Positions 1-5,818 of a stretch of DNA of 15,862 nucleotides are shown one piece after another. Origin of the DNA: JAHHUH01 sp045123075 (GTDB lineage: Bacteria > Bacillota > Negativicutes > Acidaminococcales > Acidaminococcaceae). The position numbers were made by a program, and so were the translations under genes. The stretch spans positions 1 through 15,862 of the forward strand of contig JBGVIJ010000040.1 in NCBI GenBank assembly GCA_045123075.1, written 5' to 3'. The notes under the pieces are model-generated. The model searched no databases. It worked only from the letters and a program-made list of their open reading frames with translations, and had not been told where the DNA came from. Numbering within the stretch: the stretch's first letter is position 1; each line of letters begins with the position of its first letter.

Positions 1-184
1 GGAAGCAATTACTAAATGGGTTAATGCAGTTAATGCTTATATGGACGCAGCCCAAAAGTATATTGATGGTGCGACAGACGATTTGAACCACATCGTTGAG
101 CAAAGAAATATGGCGATTGAAAATGCTAATAAGGTTGTAGCTGAATACAACGCTTTCTTTGAAAAGCACCAAGTAAAAAAATAA
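1..184 (+). CDS. C-terminal fragment of an unrecognised helical protein
   Basis: An open frame enters from the left edge (first full codon at base 2) and stops at TAA 182-184, leaving 60 residues. The visible part is charged and strongly alpha-helical in character, rich in Ala, Asn, Glu and Lys with no Pro and only one Gly. It ends in a basic tail (HQVKK), which is compatible with a coiled coil or helical bundle. There is no membrane segment or catalytic motif in this part. It is followed by two hairpins that look like its terminators. I do not recognise the family and the start lies outside the window, so function cannot be assigned. The frame itself is well supported by the lack of stops and the terminator just behind it. 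Confidence 0.7.
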   Translation, partial: EAITKWVNAVNAYMDAAQKYIDGATDDLNHIVEQRNMAIENANKVVAEYNAFFEKHQVKK

Positions 185-211
185 ATTGGTTTTAATTTCT
201 CCAATTGCAGG

Positions 212-233
212 AAAGCCTTTACTCAGGCTTTTT
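212..233 (+). terminator. Rho-independent terminator of the upstream gene
   Basis: AAAGCCT (212-218) and AGGCTTT (225-231) form a 7-bp stem with a 6-base loop. The stem runs into a T tract that continues to 233. It lies 28 bases after the stop of the partial gene. Confidence 0.75.
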
Positions 234-264
234 CATACATTCATTTCTCCTATCTTCTAAAAGC

Positions 265-301
265 AAAGAAGCTCCTTTCCGTTAAGGAAGGGAGCTTCTT
301 T
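265..301. terminator. Long 16-bp hairpin, probable second or bidirectional terminator
   Basis: Bases 265-280 pair with 286-301 along 16 bp with one G-U wobble, around the loop GTTAA. The arms begin with AAAGAAG and end with CTTCTTT, so each strand leaves the stem through a short T-rich stretch. It lies between the first terminator and the toxin-like locus. It could insulate that locus from the upstream gene, or be a dispersed palindromic repeat. The stem is seen directly; the terminator role is inferred. Confidence 0.55.
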
Positions 302-405
302 GTGTTATGCGTAAAATTCACTTGGATTTCACAACATTGCGAAATAAAAATAGGGATTTAAAAAATTATGTAGAATGTTAGCATAGAGATTCTTGATAGT
401 CGGTT

Positions 406-425
406 CCTCCTTAACGGGAGGTGAT
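406..425 (+). promoter_or_regulatory. Ribosome site sequestered by an anti-Shine-Dalgarno hairpin
   Basis: The very strong ribosome site GGGAGGTGAT (416-425) sits 3 bases before the ATG at 429. Its GGAGG core (417-421) is perfectly complementary to CCTCC (406-410), giving a 5-bp, 6-base-loop hairpin. The upstream arm, CCTCCTTA, resembles the 16S rRNA anti-Shine-Dalgarno end. Such masking is common in type I toxin messages, where it holds translation low. The pairing is seen; regulation is inferred. Confidence 0.55.
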
Positions 426-428
426 AGC

Positions 429-506
429 ATGACAGTTTACGAAGCGTTGTCTTTAATGATTACCTTTGGCATACTTGTTGCTACCATTATTCTTGGATGT
501 AAGTAA
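429..506 (+). CDS. Small holin-like type I toxin candidate (25 aa)
   Basis: ATG at 429 opens 25 codons ending at TAA 504-506. The peptide begins MTVYEALSLMITFG and ends with a hydrophobic run and GCK. The short soluble head T-x-Y-E-A-L-x-L-M followed by about 15 hydrophobic residues is the layout of the Firmicute putative holin-like toxin family, which I recognise from memory. Members are single-helix peptides thought to disturb the cytoplasmic membrane. This one is shorter than usual (commonly about 30-40 residues) and lacks most of the basic tail. The start is fixed by a near-perfect ribosome site, GGGAGGTGAT. A predicted antisense RNA overlaps the 3' untranslated part of its message. No clear sense promoter could be assigned in 302-400; TAGAAT at 371-376 is a possible -10 box without a good -35. 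Chemically it could also be a short leader peptide, but the context favours a toxin. Confidence 0.7.
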   Translation: MTVYEALSLMITFGILVATIILGCK

Positions 507-514
507 TTAGCTTG

Positions 515-612
515 TAAAAAAGAATAAGACCGTTACGGTCGTAACAGCCTCTTCTTCAATGTTTTTAACTAGTACGGAGAGAGCTGACACACCACATATC
601 AGGAATCTCTCT
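515..612 (-). ncRNA. Predicted antisense RNA (antitoxin) to the toxin 3' UTR
   Basis: A strong - strand promoter (619-646) would start a transcript near 611-612. A - strand terminator lies at 519-540, so the RNA would be about 90-100 bases. It is fully complementary to the region just after the toxin stop codon (504-506) but does not cover the ORF. This 3'-overlapping geometry is that of TxpA/RatA and BsrG/SR4 in Bacillus. Its 5' part can fold as the complement of the 577-613 stem-loop, giving a loop that could nucleate pairing with the message. The ends are inferred from promoter and terminator positions only. Confidence 0.55.
519..540 (-). terminator. Terminator of the antisense RNA
   Basis: Read on the - strand, GACCG-TAA-CGGTC (540 to 528) forms a 5-bp stem. 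It is followed by the T-rich tail TTATTCTTTTTT. On the + strand the same bases are preceded, not followed, by the A tract, so it does not terminate the sense message. An alternative hairpin, GTTAC (532-536) with GTAAC (541-545), overlaps it and is mutually exclusive with it. Confidence 0.6.
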
Positions 613-613
613 T
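577..613 (+). terminator. Stem-loop ending the toxin message (probable)
   Basis: GAGAGAG (577-583) pairs with CTCTCTT (607-613), using one G-U pair. The inner stem CTGA (584-587) pairs with TCAG (599-602) across an 11-base loop, with a 4-base bulge at 603-606. The T run behind it is weak (TGGTTTATT), so it could be a 3' stabilising hairpin rather than a classical terminator. Its complement forms the 5' end of the antisense RNA. Confidence 0.45.
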
Positions 614-618
614 GGTTT

Positions 619-646
619 ATTATAACATATAAGTATATTTTTACAA
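619..646 (-). promoter_or_regulatory. Strong promoter on the - strand for the antisense RNA
   Basis: On the - strand, TTGTAA (646-641) is followed after 16 bases by a perfect TATAAT (624-619), preceded by TG plus one base (extended -10). The expected start is near 611-612. It points into the 3' region of the toxin message and away from any gene start, which argues for a dedicated regulatory RNA. Confidence 0.7.
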
Positions 647-703
647 GCATCAACAAAAGTAAAAATTAAGTTGTTGCTTTAATCTATATGTATATTCAAT
701 TAT

Positions 704-928
704 TCAATCCCAACGCTTCAACAAATCTTGGATGATTTGCTCTTTAGTTTTGTTAGGTTTGCGTTTCTTTTCGAAGTTGCGGAAGTTGTTGTCGCGATGG
801 TCTGTAGAATAATCAGCGTAATCAAAATCGTCATCGTTGCGTTCATAGCTACGGTTGTAATCGCCGTGGCCATCGTCAAAGTAGAAAGGAATAGGGTAGT
901 TATTTATTTCAAAGTTTTGTGCTTGCAT
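704..928 (-). CDS. Orphan 74-residue Asp/Asn/Tyr-rich protein
   Basis: The ATG at 928-926 is preceded on the - strand by a perfect GGAGG (941-937) with 8-base spacing. I therefore prefer it to the in-frame TTG at 943, which lies on the ribosome site. The first 20 residues hold a hydrophobic patch (NNYPIPFYF). The middle (about 20-53) is low-complexity and probably disordered, rich in D, N, Y, R and H with a DDD run. The last 20 residues are a basic, likely helical segment (KKRKPNK followed by KEQIIQDLLKRWD). No family is recognised, and there is no signal peptide or membrane segment. Acidic disordered middle plus basic end could suit nucleic-acid or protein binding, but that is a guess. It runs opposite to all other genes. 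Its 3' end points at the antisense RNA promoter 58 bases away, with no clear terminator between. Confidence 0.7.
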   Translation of the reverse strand: MQAQNFEINNYPIPFYFDDGHGDYNRSYERNDDDFDYADYSTDHRDNNFRNFEKKRKPNKTKEQIIQDLLKRWD

Positions 929-1111
929 GACCTTGTCCTCCAAATTTTGCTACGTTAATTTTAGCACGTTTCCTTCCAATAAAAAAGCTTGTATTTAGTT
1001 TTAATTGAGGCGTTTTTGTAGCAGGAGAAACCTCTTTTTTGTAGAAGTCTTAACAGTAATTGCGAGAGTTATGTGCAGAAAAATATGTTGCGATATTTTT
1101 GTATAAAGCTC

Positions 1112-1140
1112 TTGAAAGTGAAAAATAAATATGATATAGT
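1112..1140 (+). promoter_or_regulatory. ppsA promoter
   Basis: TTGAAA (1112-1117) and TATAGT (1135-1140) are separated by exactly 17 bases, a good sigma-A match. Transcription should begin near 1147, giving a leader of about 50 bases that ends in the ribosome site AAGGAGAG (1184-1191). Confidence 0.7.
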
Positions 1141-1151
1141 GTACACTATAT
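1134..1151. promoter_or_regulatory. Perfect 18-bp palindromic operator over the ppsA -10 box
   Basis: Bases 1134-1151 read ATATAGTGTACACTATAT, identical to their own reverse complement. The palindrome starts one base before the -10 hexamer and ends past the expected start point, where a bound dimer would block RNA polymerase. The GTGTAC/GTACAC core is of the GT...AC type often bound by GntR-family regulators, but the regulator is not identifiable from the window. Confidence 0.6.
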
Positions 1152-1197
1152 TAAATAAGTTTCCCAGAATAAGTATATTATAAAAGGAGAGTTAATC

Positions 1198-3579
1198 ATG
1201 GAAAAAGAAAAACAGTTCCTGCTTTGGTTTGAACAACTTGAAAGAGAAGACGTTGCGATTGTTGGCGGCAAATCTTCTTCTTTGGGCGAAATGACCGCTA
1301 AAGTTGACGTTCCCGTACCGTATGGCTTCGCTACTACTGCTCACGCTTACAGATACTTCTTTGAAAAAAGTGGTTTGGACAATGAAGTACGTGAACTGGT
1401 TGGCGAATTGACCGACGTTGAAAACAGCGCTTTGTTGCGTGACGTTTGTGCTCGTATCCGCCAAGCAATCCTTGATAAAGAAATGCCCCAAGATTTGCAA
1501 GATGCTATCGCAGCAGCTTACGAAGAACTTGGTAAAAAAATGAATATCGACCAACCGTATGTTGCAGTTCGCAGCTCTGCTACCGCAGAAGATTTGCCGG
1601 ATGCAAGCTTCGCTGGTCAACAAGATACCTACTTGAACGTACAAGGCGCTGAAACCATTATCGCTAAAGTTAAAGAATGCTATGCTTCCTGCTTTACCGA
1701 CCGCGCTGTTTACTATCGTGAAAAACAAGGCTTTGACCATTTAGACGTTGCTCTGAGTGCAGCAGTTCAAATGATGGTATTCTCCAAAGCTGCAGGCGTT
1801 ATGTTCACCGTTAACGTTGCAACTGGCGATGACCAAAACATTTTGATGGAAGCTGCTTGGGGCTTGGGCGAATATGTTGTTCAAGGCACTGTAACTCCTG
1901 ACAACTACACCGTTTGCAAAAAAACTCACAAAATCCTTGAGAAAAACGTTAACGGTCAAGATGTAAAATTGGTTCGCAAAGCTGGCGGCGACTGCGAAGA
2001 ACAAATGGTAGCTCTTGATGAGCAAAACATGCAAAAGCTGACCGATGAACAAATCATCGAATTGGCTGGCTATGCTAAAAAGATTGAAGAACACTATGGC
2101 TGCTACATGGATATGGAATGGGGCGTAGATGAACGCGATGGTAAATTGTGGATTCTCCAAGCTCGTCCGGAAACCGTATGGAGCCGTCGTAATAAAGAAA
2201 ATGGTGCACCGAAAGAGGAGAAAAAAGCTGTGACCACTGATCGCAAAGTTATCGTAAAAGGCTTGCCTGCTTCCCCGGGTCAAGTTTCTGGTAGAGTACA
2301 CGTTATTTTGGATCCGTCCCGCATTGACGAATTCAAAGAAGGCGAAATCCTTGTAACTGAAATGACCGCTCCCGACTGGGTACCGGCAATGAAAAAAGCG
2401 AAAGCTATCGTTACTGATAGCGGCGGTATGACCTGCCATGCTTCCATCGTTTCCCGCGAATTGGGTATTCCCTGCATCGTAGGTACTAAGAGCCGTGGCG
2501 AAGCTGCTACCACCACTATTCCTGACGGTATTGATGTAACCATCGACGCTACTCACGGTGTAGTATATGAAGGTATCCTCGAAGAACCTAAAAAAGAACA
2601 AGCTGCTCAACAAGGCGCTGTTGTTGCTGAATACTTCCCGCCCACCGGCACCAAAGTTTACATGAACCTCGGTGACCCCGAATTGGCTGAAAAATATTCC
2701 ACCTTGCCTTGCGATGGTATTGGTTTGATGCGTGAAGAATTCATCTGGACCACTTACATCCACGAACATCCGTTGCACCTGATTAAAATTGGTCAACCTG
2801 AAAAAGTTGTAGATCAATTGGCAGAAGGTATGCGTCAAGTTTGCCAAGCTATGGCTCCGAGACCGGTTACCCTCCGCTTTAGCGATTTCAAATCCAGCGA
2901 ATATCGTGACCTCAAAGGTGGCGACGAATTCGAACCGTACGAACCTTCCGCACTTCTCGGCTGGCGCGGTGCTTCTCGTTACTATGACCCCAAATATATC
3001 GACGCTTTCAAACTGGAATGCCTCGCTGTTCGTAAAGTTCGCGAAGAATTCGGCTTGAAAAACCTCCATGTAATGATTCCGTTCTGCCGTAACGTAGAAG
3101 AATGTGAAAAAGTAGTTAACATCATGGCTGACTGTGGTCTTGCTCGTAGCAAAGACTTCAAAGTTTGGTTGATGGCAGAAATTCCTGCTAACATCATCTT
3201 GGCTGACCAATTCAATAAATATGTTGATGGTTACTCCATCGGCTCCAATGACTTGACCATGCTCGTATTGGGTTGCGACCGTGACAACGATACCGTATCC
3301 CACATCTATGATGAACGTAACCTTGCTGTTAAACGTGCAATTCGTCACCTCATCGACGTTGCTCACAAAGACGGCAAAACCGTTTCCATCTGCGGTCAAG
3401 CTCCCAGCGTATATCCTGAATTCTGCGAATTCCTCATTAAGAGCGGTATCGACAGCATTTCCGTTAACCCGGATACTGTTAAATTCACCAAAAAACTCGT
3501 TGCTCAAGTTGAACAACGCGTAATGCTCGATGCTCTTACCGGTCGTGGTCGCGCAGAAGTTGAAGATTTGACCTGGTAA
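1198..3579 (+). CDS. ppsA: Phosphoenolpyruvate synthase
   Basis: This cytoplasmic enzyme converts pyruvate, ATP and water to phosphoenolpyruvate, AMP and phosphate. It is the entry step of gluconeogenesis from pyruvate or lactate. The 793 residues match the usual length (about 790). Domains in order are an N-terminal ATP-grasp nucleotide-binding domain (about 15-330, with the GGK-S-SLGEM start and the VAVRSSATAEDLP loop), the swivelling phospho-histidine domain (about 365-450), and a C-terminal PEP/pyruvate barrel (about 475-785). The phosphorylated histidine is His414 in SGGMTCHASIVSRELG. The barrel active-site cysteine is Cys732 in SICGQAPS. AAGGAGAG precedes the ATG by a normal distance. 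Codon use is strongly biased (few TTA or CTA codons), suggesting high expression. It forms its own transcription unit, with a promoter at 1112 and a terminator at 3615. The palindrome over its -10 box suggests repression. PPDK is less likely given the length and PpsA-type motifs. Confidence 0.95.
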   Translation: MEKEKQFLLWFEQLEREDVAIVGGKSSSLGEMTAKVDVPVPYGFATTAHAYRYFFEKSGLDNEVRELVGELTDVENSALLRDVCARIRQAILDKEMPQDLQDAIAAAYEELGKKMNIDQPYVAVRSSATAEDLPDASFAGQQDTYLNVQGAETIIAKVKECYASCFTDRAVYYREKQGFDHLDVALSAAVQMMVFSKAAGVMFTVNVATGDDQNILMEAAWGLGEYVVQGTVTPDNYTVCKKTHKILEKNVNGQDVKLVRKAGGDCEEQMVALDEQNMQKLTDEQIIELAGYAKKIEEHYGCYMDMEWGVDERDGKLWILQARPETVWSRRNKENGAPKEEKKAVTTDRKVIVKGLPASPGQVSGRVHVILDPSRIDEFKEGEILVTEMTAPDWVPAMKKAKAIVTDSGGMTCHASIVSRELGIPCIVGTKSRGEAATTTIPDGIDVTIDATHGVVYEGILEEPKKEQAAQQGAVVAEYFPPTGTKVYMNLGDPELAEKYSTLPCDGIGLMREEFIWTTYIHEHPLHLIKIGQPEKVVDQLAEGMRQVCQAMAPRPVTLRFSDFKSSEYRDLKGGDEFEPYEPSALLGWRGASRYYDPKYIDAFKLECLAVRKVREEFGLKNLHVMIPFCRNVEECEKVVNIMADCGLARSKDFKVWLMAEIPANIILADQFNKYVDGYSIGSNDLTMLVLGCDRDNDTVSHIYDERNLAVKRAIRHLIDVAHKDGKTVSICGQAPSVYPEFCEFLIKSGIDSISVNPDTVKFTKKLVAQVEQRVMLDALTGRGRAEVEDLTW

Positions 3580-3614
3580 TTTTTACCGACAATTAAATAA
3601 TTCTCAAGAGCATC

Positions 3615-3661
3615 AAAGGCTCCTGTATTAGCATTACTTTGCAGTACAGGAGCCTTTTTTT
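3615..3661 (+). terminator. Strong ppsA terminator
   Basis: AAAGGCTCCTGTA (3615-3627) and TACAGGAGCCTTT (3645-3657) pair perfectly over 13 bp around a 17-base loop. The T tract continues to 3661. Confidence 0.9.
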
Positions 3662-3778
3662 ACTCCCTCAGTCGCTTTGCGACAGCTCCCTCATGAGGGA
3701 GCCTTCTTGTTAAAGTAGTTTTAAAGAGGCCTCTTTCTTTGAGGGAGGTGGCATCGCGTAGCGATGACGGAGGGAGTA
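3661..3778. repeat. MITE-like palindromic repeat, about 118 bp
   Basis: The ends TACTCCCTCAGTC (3661-3673) and GACGGAGGGAGTA (3766-3778) are inverted copies with 12 of 13 matches. Inside are two short hairpins, GTCGC-TTT-GCGAC (3671-3683) and CATCGC-GTA-GCGATG (3752-3766). There is also a perfect palindrome of CTCCCTC units (3685-3702), a further palindrome AAAGAGGCCTCTTT (3723-3736), and a GAGGGAG copy at 3741-3747. The ACTCCCTC...GAGGGAGT ends resemble a non-coding repeat common in gut Firmicute genomes, as I remember it. TA at both borders could be a target duplication but is also part of the palindrome. It encodes nothing credible. Confidence 0.7.
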
Positions 3779-3816
3779 ATGTAATAGAATATTTACAAAA
3801 GAAAGGATGAAATGTA

Positions 3817-4275
3817 GTGTATGAAGTTTTATTAATAGTGTTTGCATTATGTCTTTCCATCCACACTTATACAGATTTAAAAGAGCAGCTTCTTTATGAT
3901 GAAGTATCTACTGTTTCAATGATAACTGGCATAATTTACGCCTACTATTTTGGCAATATGTGGGATGCAGTGCAGGGAGCAATGGCGAGCGTTGCAATTA
4001 TGCTTCTTATTTATTGGATTAGTAGGGGCGGAATGGGGTTTGGTGATGTAAAGCTTGCCTTTGTTTTAGGAGTGTGGCTTGGGTTAGAGCAAAGTCTTTT
4101 ATGTTTATTACTGGCTTTCATTTTCGGTGGAGTTGTTGGCGTTGCTTTACTATTAACCGGAATCAAAAGTCGTAAAGACGCTATCCCTTTTGGTCCGTAC
4201 TTGTGCGTGAGCGGTTGGGTGAGTCTTTTGTGCGGTAAGGAGCTTTTAGTTTGGTATTGGAGTTTATGGTTTTAA
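3817..4275 (+). CDS. Type IV prepilin peptidase, short A24 form
   Basis: This inner-membrane aspartic protease would cleave the leader of prepilins or pseudopilins. It has 152 mostly hydrophobic residues with about five or six membrane segments. The two catalytic aspartates fit Asp20 in THTYTDLKEQ-like context and Asp77 in GMGFGDVKL, the signature of family A24. IPFGPYL near residue 123 is also typical. The N-terminal cysteine-rich methyltransferase domain of full-length PilD/ComC is absent, so it resembles the TadV/CpaA size class, but its neighbours are PilMNO-like. The start is GTG at 3817, with AAAGGATGA upstream at a somewhat long spacing; no ATG in frame fits better. It begins 38 bases after the MITE-like repeat, and no clear promoter is visible between them. 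The next gene follows after 22 bases. Confidence 0.85.
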   Translation: MYEVLLIVFALCLSIHTYTDLKEQLLYDEVSTVSMITGIIYAYYFGNMWDAVQGAMASVAIMLLIYWISRGGMGFGDVKLAFVLGVWLGLEQSLLCLLLAFIFGGVVGVALLLTGIKSRKDAIPFGPYLCVSGWVSLLCGKELLVWYWSLWF

Positions 4276-4297
4276 AGCTTTTAGAAAGGATAGAAGT

Positions 4298-5179
4298 ATG
4301 AAAAAGTATTTTGCTTGGATTGAGAAGTTTAGTAGTTTGTATAAAATACCTCTTACAAAACAAAAGATTGTGTTTTTGAAAGAGGAGCAAGTTTTTACTT
4401 GCAAGCTTGTCTTACCGGTAATGCCTAGAAGAGAAGTTGCGGAAGCAGTACGTTGGGAATTGTCTTTGCATGTTCCTTTTGAAGATGGAACTTATTATTT
4501 TGCCTATAAATCTTTAGGTTTAAGTGATGGTATGCAAAATTTACAGGTTTATGTGGTTTTAAAAAGTCTCGTGCAGGAATTTGAGGAAGAAGCCAAAAAG
4601 CAAGGTCTTGTTTTGACAGAAGTAAATGTTTATGGTGATGATAAGAGCGTTTTTAATTTGCTACCTGACGGAGAAAAGCGAAAGCTTCTTCCTAAAACAA
4701 AATTGTATAGGCTTGGGACAATATTCCTTCTGATTTTGGGAACTGTGCTTTTAACTGGAGCGTGGTGCTATAAAACGGTGCAAGTTTCTAGTTTAGAAAA
4801 GGCACAAGTAAATTTACAAAAGATGCGCCCATGGCAGGAGCGTTACGAAAAGCAGAAAGGAAGAGAACAAAAGATAAAGGTACTTTCTAATGCGGTTACA
4901 AGGTTAGAAAAAGAAAGAGTACTGTGGAGTGAGCTATTACCTGTCCTTGGAGCAAGCATTCCTAAAGATTGTTGGCTGACTACCATTAAACAAAGGGAAG
5001 CAAGTCAAATTGTAGAACTGCAAGGGAAAGCGAAAGCAATGGAGCAAATTAAAACACTACTTGATAATTTGCAGGGAAGTAAAAAATTTAGCAAGGCAAC
5101 CCTTGCTGAAACAAATACCATAAAAGGCGAACTTATTGGATACAAGATAGTACTTTATGGAAAGGGGAAGAGTGAATGA
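4298..5179 (+). CDS. PilM-PilN-like (GspL-like) pilus assembly fusion protein
   Basis: The 293 residues divide into three parts. The first (1-135) is a soluble domain with LPVMPRREVAEAVRWEL near residues 39-55, which resembles the PilM segment contacting PilN. A single membrane helix follows at about 138-158. The last part (about 160-293) is an extracytoplasmic coiled coil plus small alpha-beta domain of PilN type. In type IV pili and type II secretion such proteins form the inner-membrane alignment platform between the motor and the pilus channel. The cytoplasmic part is far shorter than a full actin-like PilM (about 350 residues), so ATP binding is probably lost. It therefore looks like GspL or a truncated PilM fused to PilN. 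AAAGGA (4285-4290) precedes the ATG. It overlaps the next gene by 4 bases (ATGA), indicating translational coupling. The family call is from layout and one motif, so moderate. Confidence 0.65.
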   Translation: MKKYFAWIEKFSSLYKIPLTKQKIVFLKEEQVFTCKLVLPVMPRREVAEAVRWELSLHVPFEDGTYYFAYKSLGLSDGMQNLQVYVVLKSLVQEFEEEAKKQGLVLTEVNVYGDDKSVFNLLPDGEKRKLLPKTKLYRLGTIFLLILGTVLLTGAWCYKTVQVSSLEKAQVNLQKMRPWQERYEKQKGREQKIKVLSNAVTRLEKERVLWSELLPVLGASIPKDCWLTTIKQREASQIVELQGKAKAMEQIKTLLDNLQGSKKFSKATLAETNTIKGELIGYKIVLYGKGKSE

Positions 5180-5721
5180 AAATGAAGCTTAATTTATTAC
5201 AAGAAGTTAGCGAAGAAAAGAAGAGTTTGTTCTGTTTTAGTACGGCTTTGATTTTACTTTTATCCTTGATTTATTTTGTAGTTGTACCATTATTTGGAGA
5301 AGCGGTGCTTGCTAAAAGAGAGTATTCCAAAATAATGGAGCAGGTAAAAATTTATGAAGTATTTTCTAAAAATGAGAACTATCTGCAAATGGAAAATGAA
5401 CAGCTAGAAAAACTAAAAGCCTTAGAAAATCGTTTGGCTCAAAATTTACAGCAAGAAGCCGTGATGGCAGAGCTTCATTCCATTGCGGTAAGAAGCGGAG
5501 TAAAATTAAAAGCTCTTAGACAAGATGGCAAGGAGGCTCCTAAAAGAAAAAGTATAGCTTTATATTTGGAAGTTGATGGTAATTACGAAAGACTTGTAAA
5601 ATTTTTACGAGCGGTGGAAACGGAAGGAAGCTTTAAAAATTTGCAGGAGTTCACAGCGAAGGGTGACGAGAAAAATGGAAGCTTGGAGCTCAGTGCGGTG
5701 GTTTCTGCTTACAATAGTTAA
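5176..5721 (+). CDS. PilO-like pilus assembly protein
   Basis: 181 residues: a short cytoplasmic head, one membrane helix (about 18-38), a periplasmic coiled coil (about 44-97) and a C-terminal alpha-beta domain (about 100-181). That is the layout of PilO/GspM, the partner of PilN/GspL in the inner-membrane alignment complex. The ATG at 5176 overlaps the preceding stop; ATG at 5182 is a possible alternative start and would lose two residues. Sequence similarity to PilO is weak by eye, so the call rests on topology, size and position after a PilN-like gene. No hairpin terminator follows; the gap to the efflux genes holds only a T-rich stretch. Codon use is looser (more TTA, AAA and AGA) than in ppsA or the pump genes, suggesting low expression. 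Confidence 0.6.
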   Translation: MKMKLNLLQEVSEEKKSLFCFSTALILLLSLIYFVVVPLFGEAVLAKREYSKIMEQVKIYEVFSKNENYLQMENEQLEKLKALENRLAQNLQQEAVMAELHSIAVRSGVKLKALRQDGKEAPKRKSIALYLEVDGNYERLVKFLRAVETEGSFKNLQEFTAKGDEKNGSLELSAVVSAYNS

Positions 5722-5775
5722 ATAATGTTCTAAATATGTCTTTTTTATGTTTTTCGTGTCACAATTTAGCCTTTA

Positions 5776-5784
5776 TGCTATAAT
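5776..5784 (+). promoter_or_regulatory. Extended -10 promoter of the efflux operon
   Basis: TGC immediately before a perfect TATAAT (5779-5784) makes an extended -10 element. No good -35 box lies 16-18 bases upstream (GTGTCA region), which extended -10 promoters tolerate. The predicted start near 5791 leaves a leader of about 28 bases with GGGGGAAG as ribosome site before ATG 5819. Confidence 0.65.
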
Positions 5785-5818
5785 TATTCCATAATTAAGT
5801 AAAATTGGGGGAAGTGTC

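Noticed and set aside
728..958. 76-codon + strand frame opposite the small - strand gene
   Set aside because: No ribosome site and a Val/Ile-rich translation that arises from the complement of Asp/Asn codons; the - strand frame has a perfect GGAGG.
1006..1040. GAGG...CCTC followed by a T run as a terminator
   Set aside because: Only 4 bp of stem with a loop of about 20 bases; no gene on the + strand ends just before it.
1192..1740. 182-codon antisense frame over the ppsA start
   Set aside because: Same codon-bias effect; it continues the antisense frame of the larger shadow and has no family features.
1741..3516. 591-codon open frame on the - strand inside ppsA
   Set aside because: It mirrors ppsA in antisense. 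Strong codon bias removes TTA, CTA and TCA codons from the sense strand and so removes stops from the antisense. The translation has no recognisable domain, and the sense gene is certain.
3660..3866. 68-codon - strand frame across the palindromic repeat
   Set aside because: It lies mostly in the non-coding MITE-like element, and its C-terminal sequence is a typical spurious translation of that repeat.
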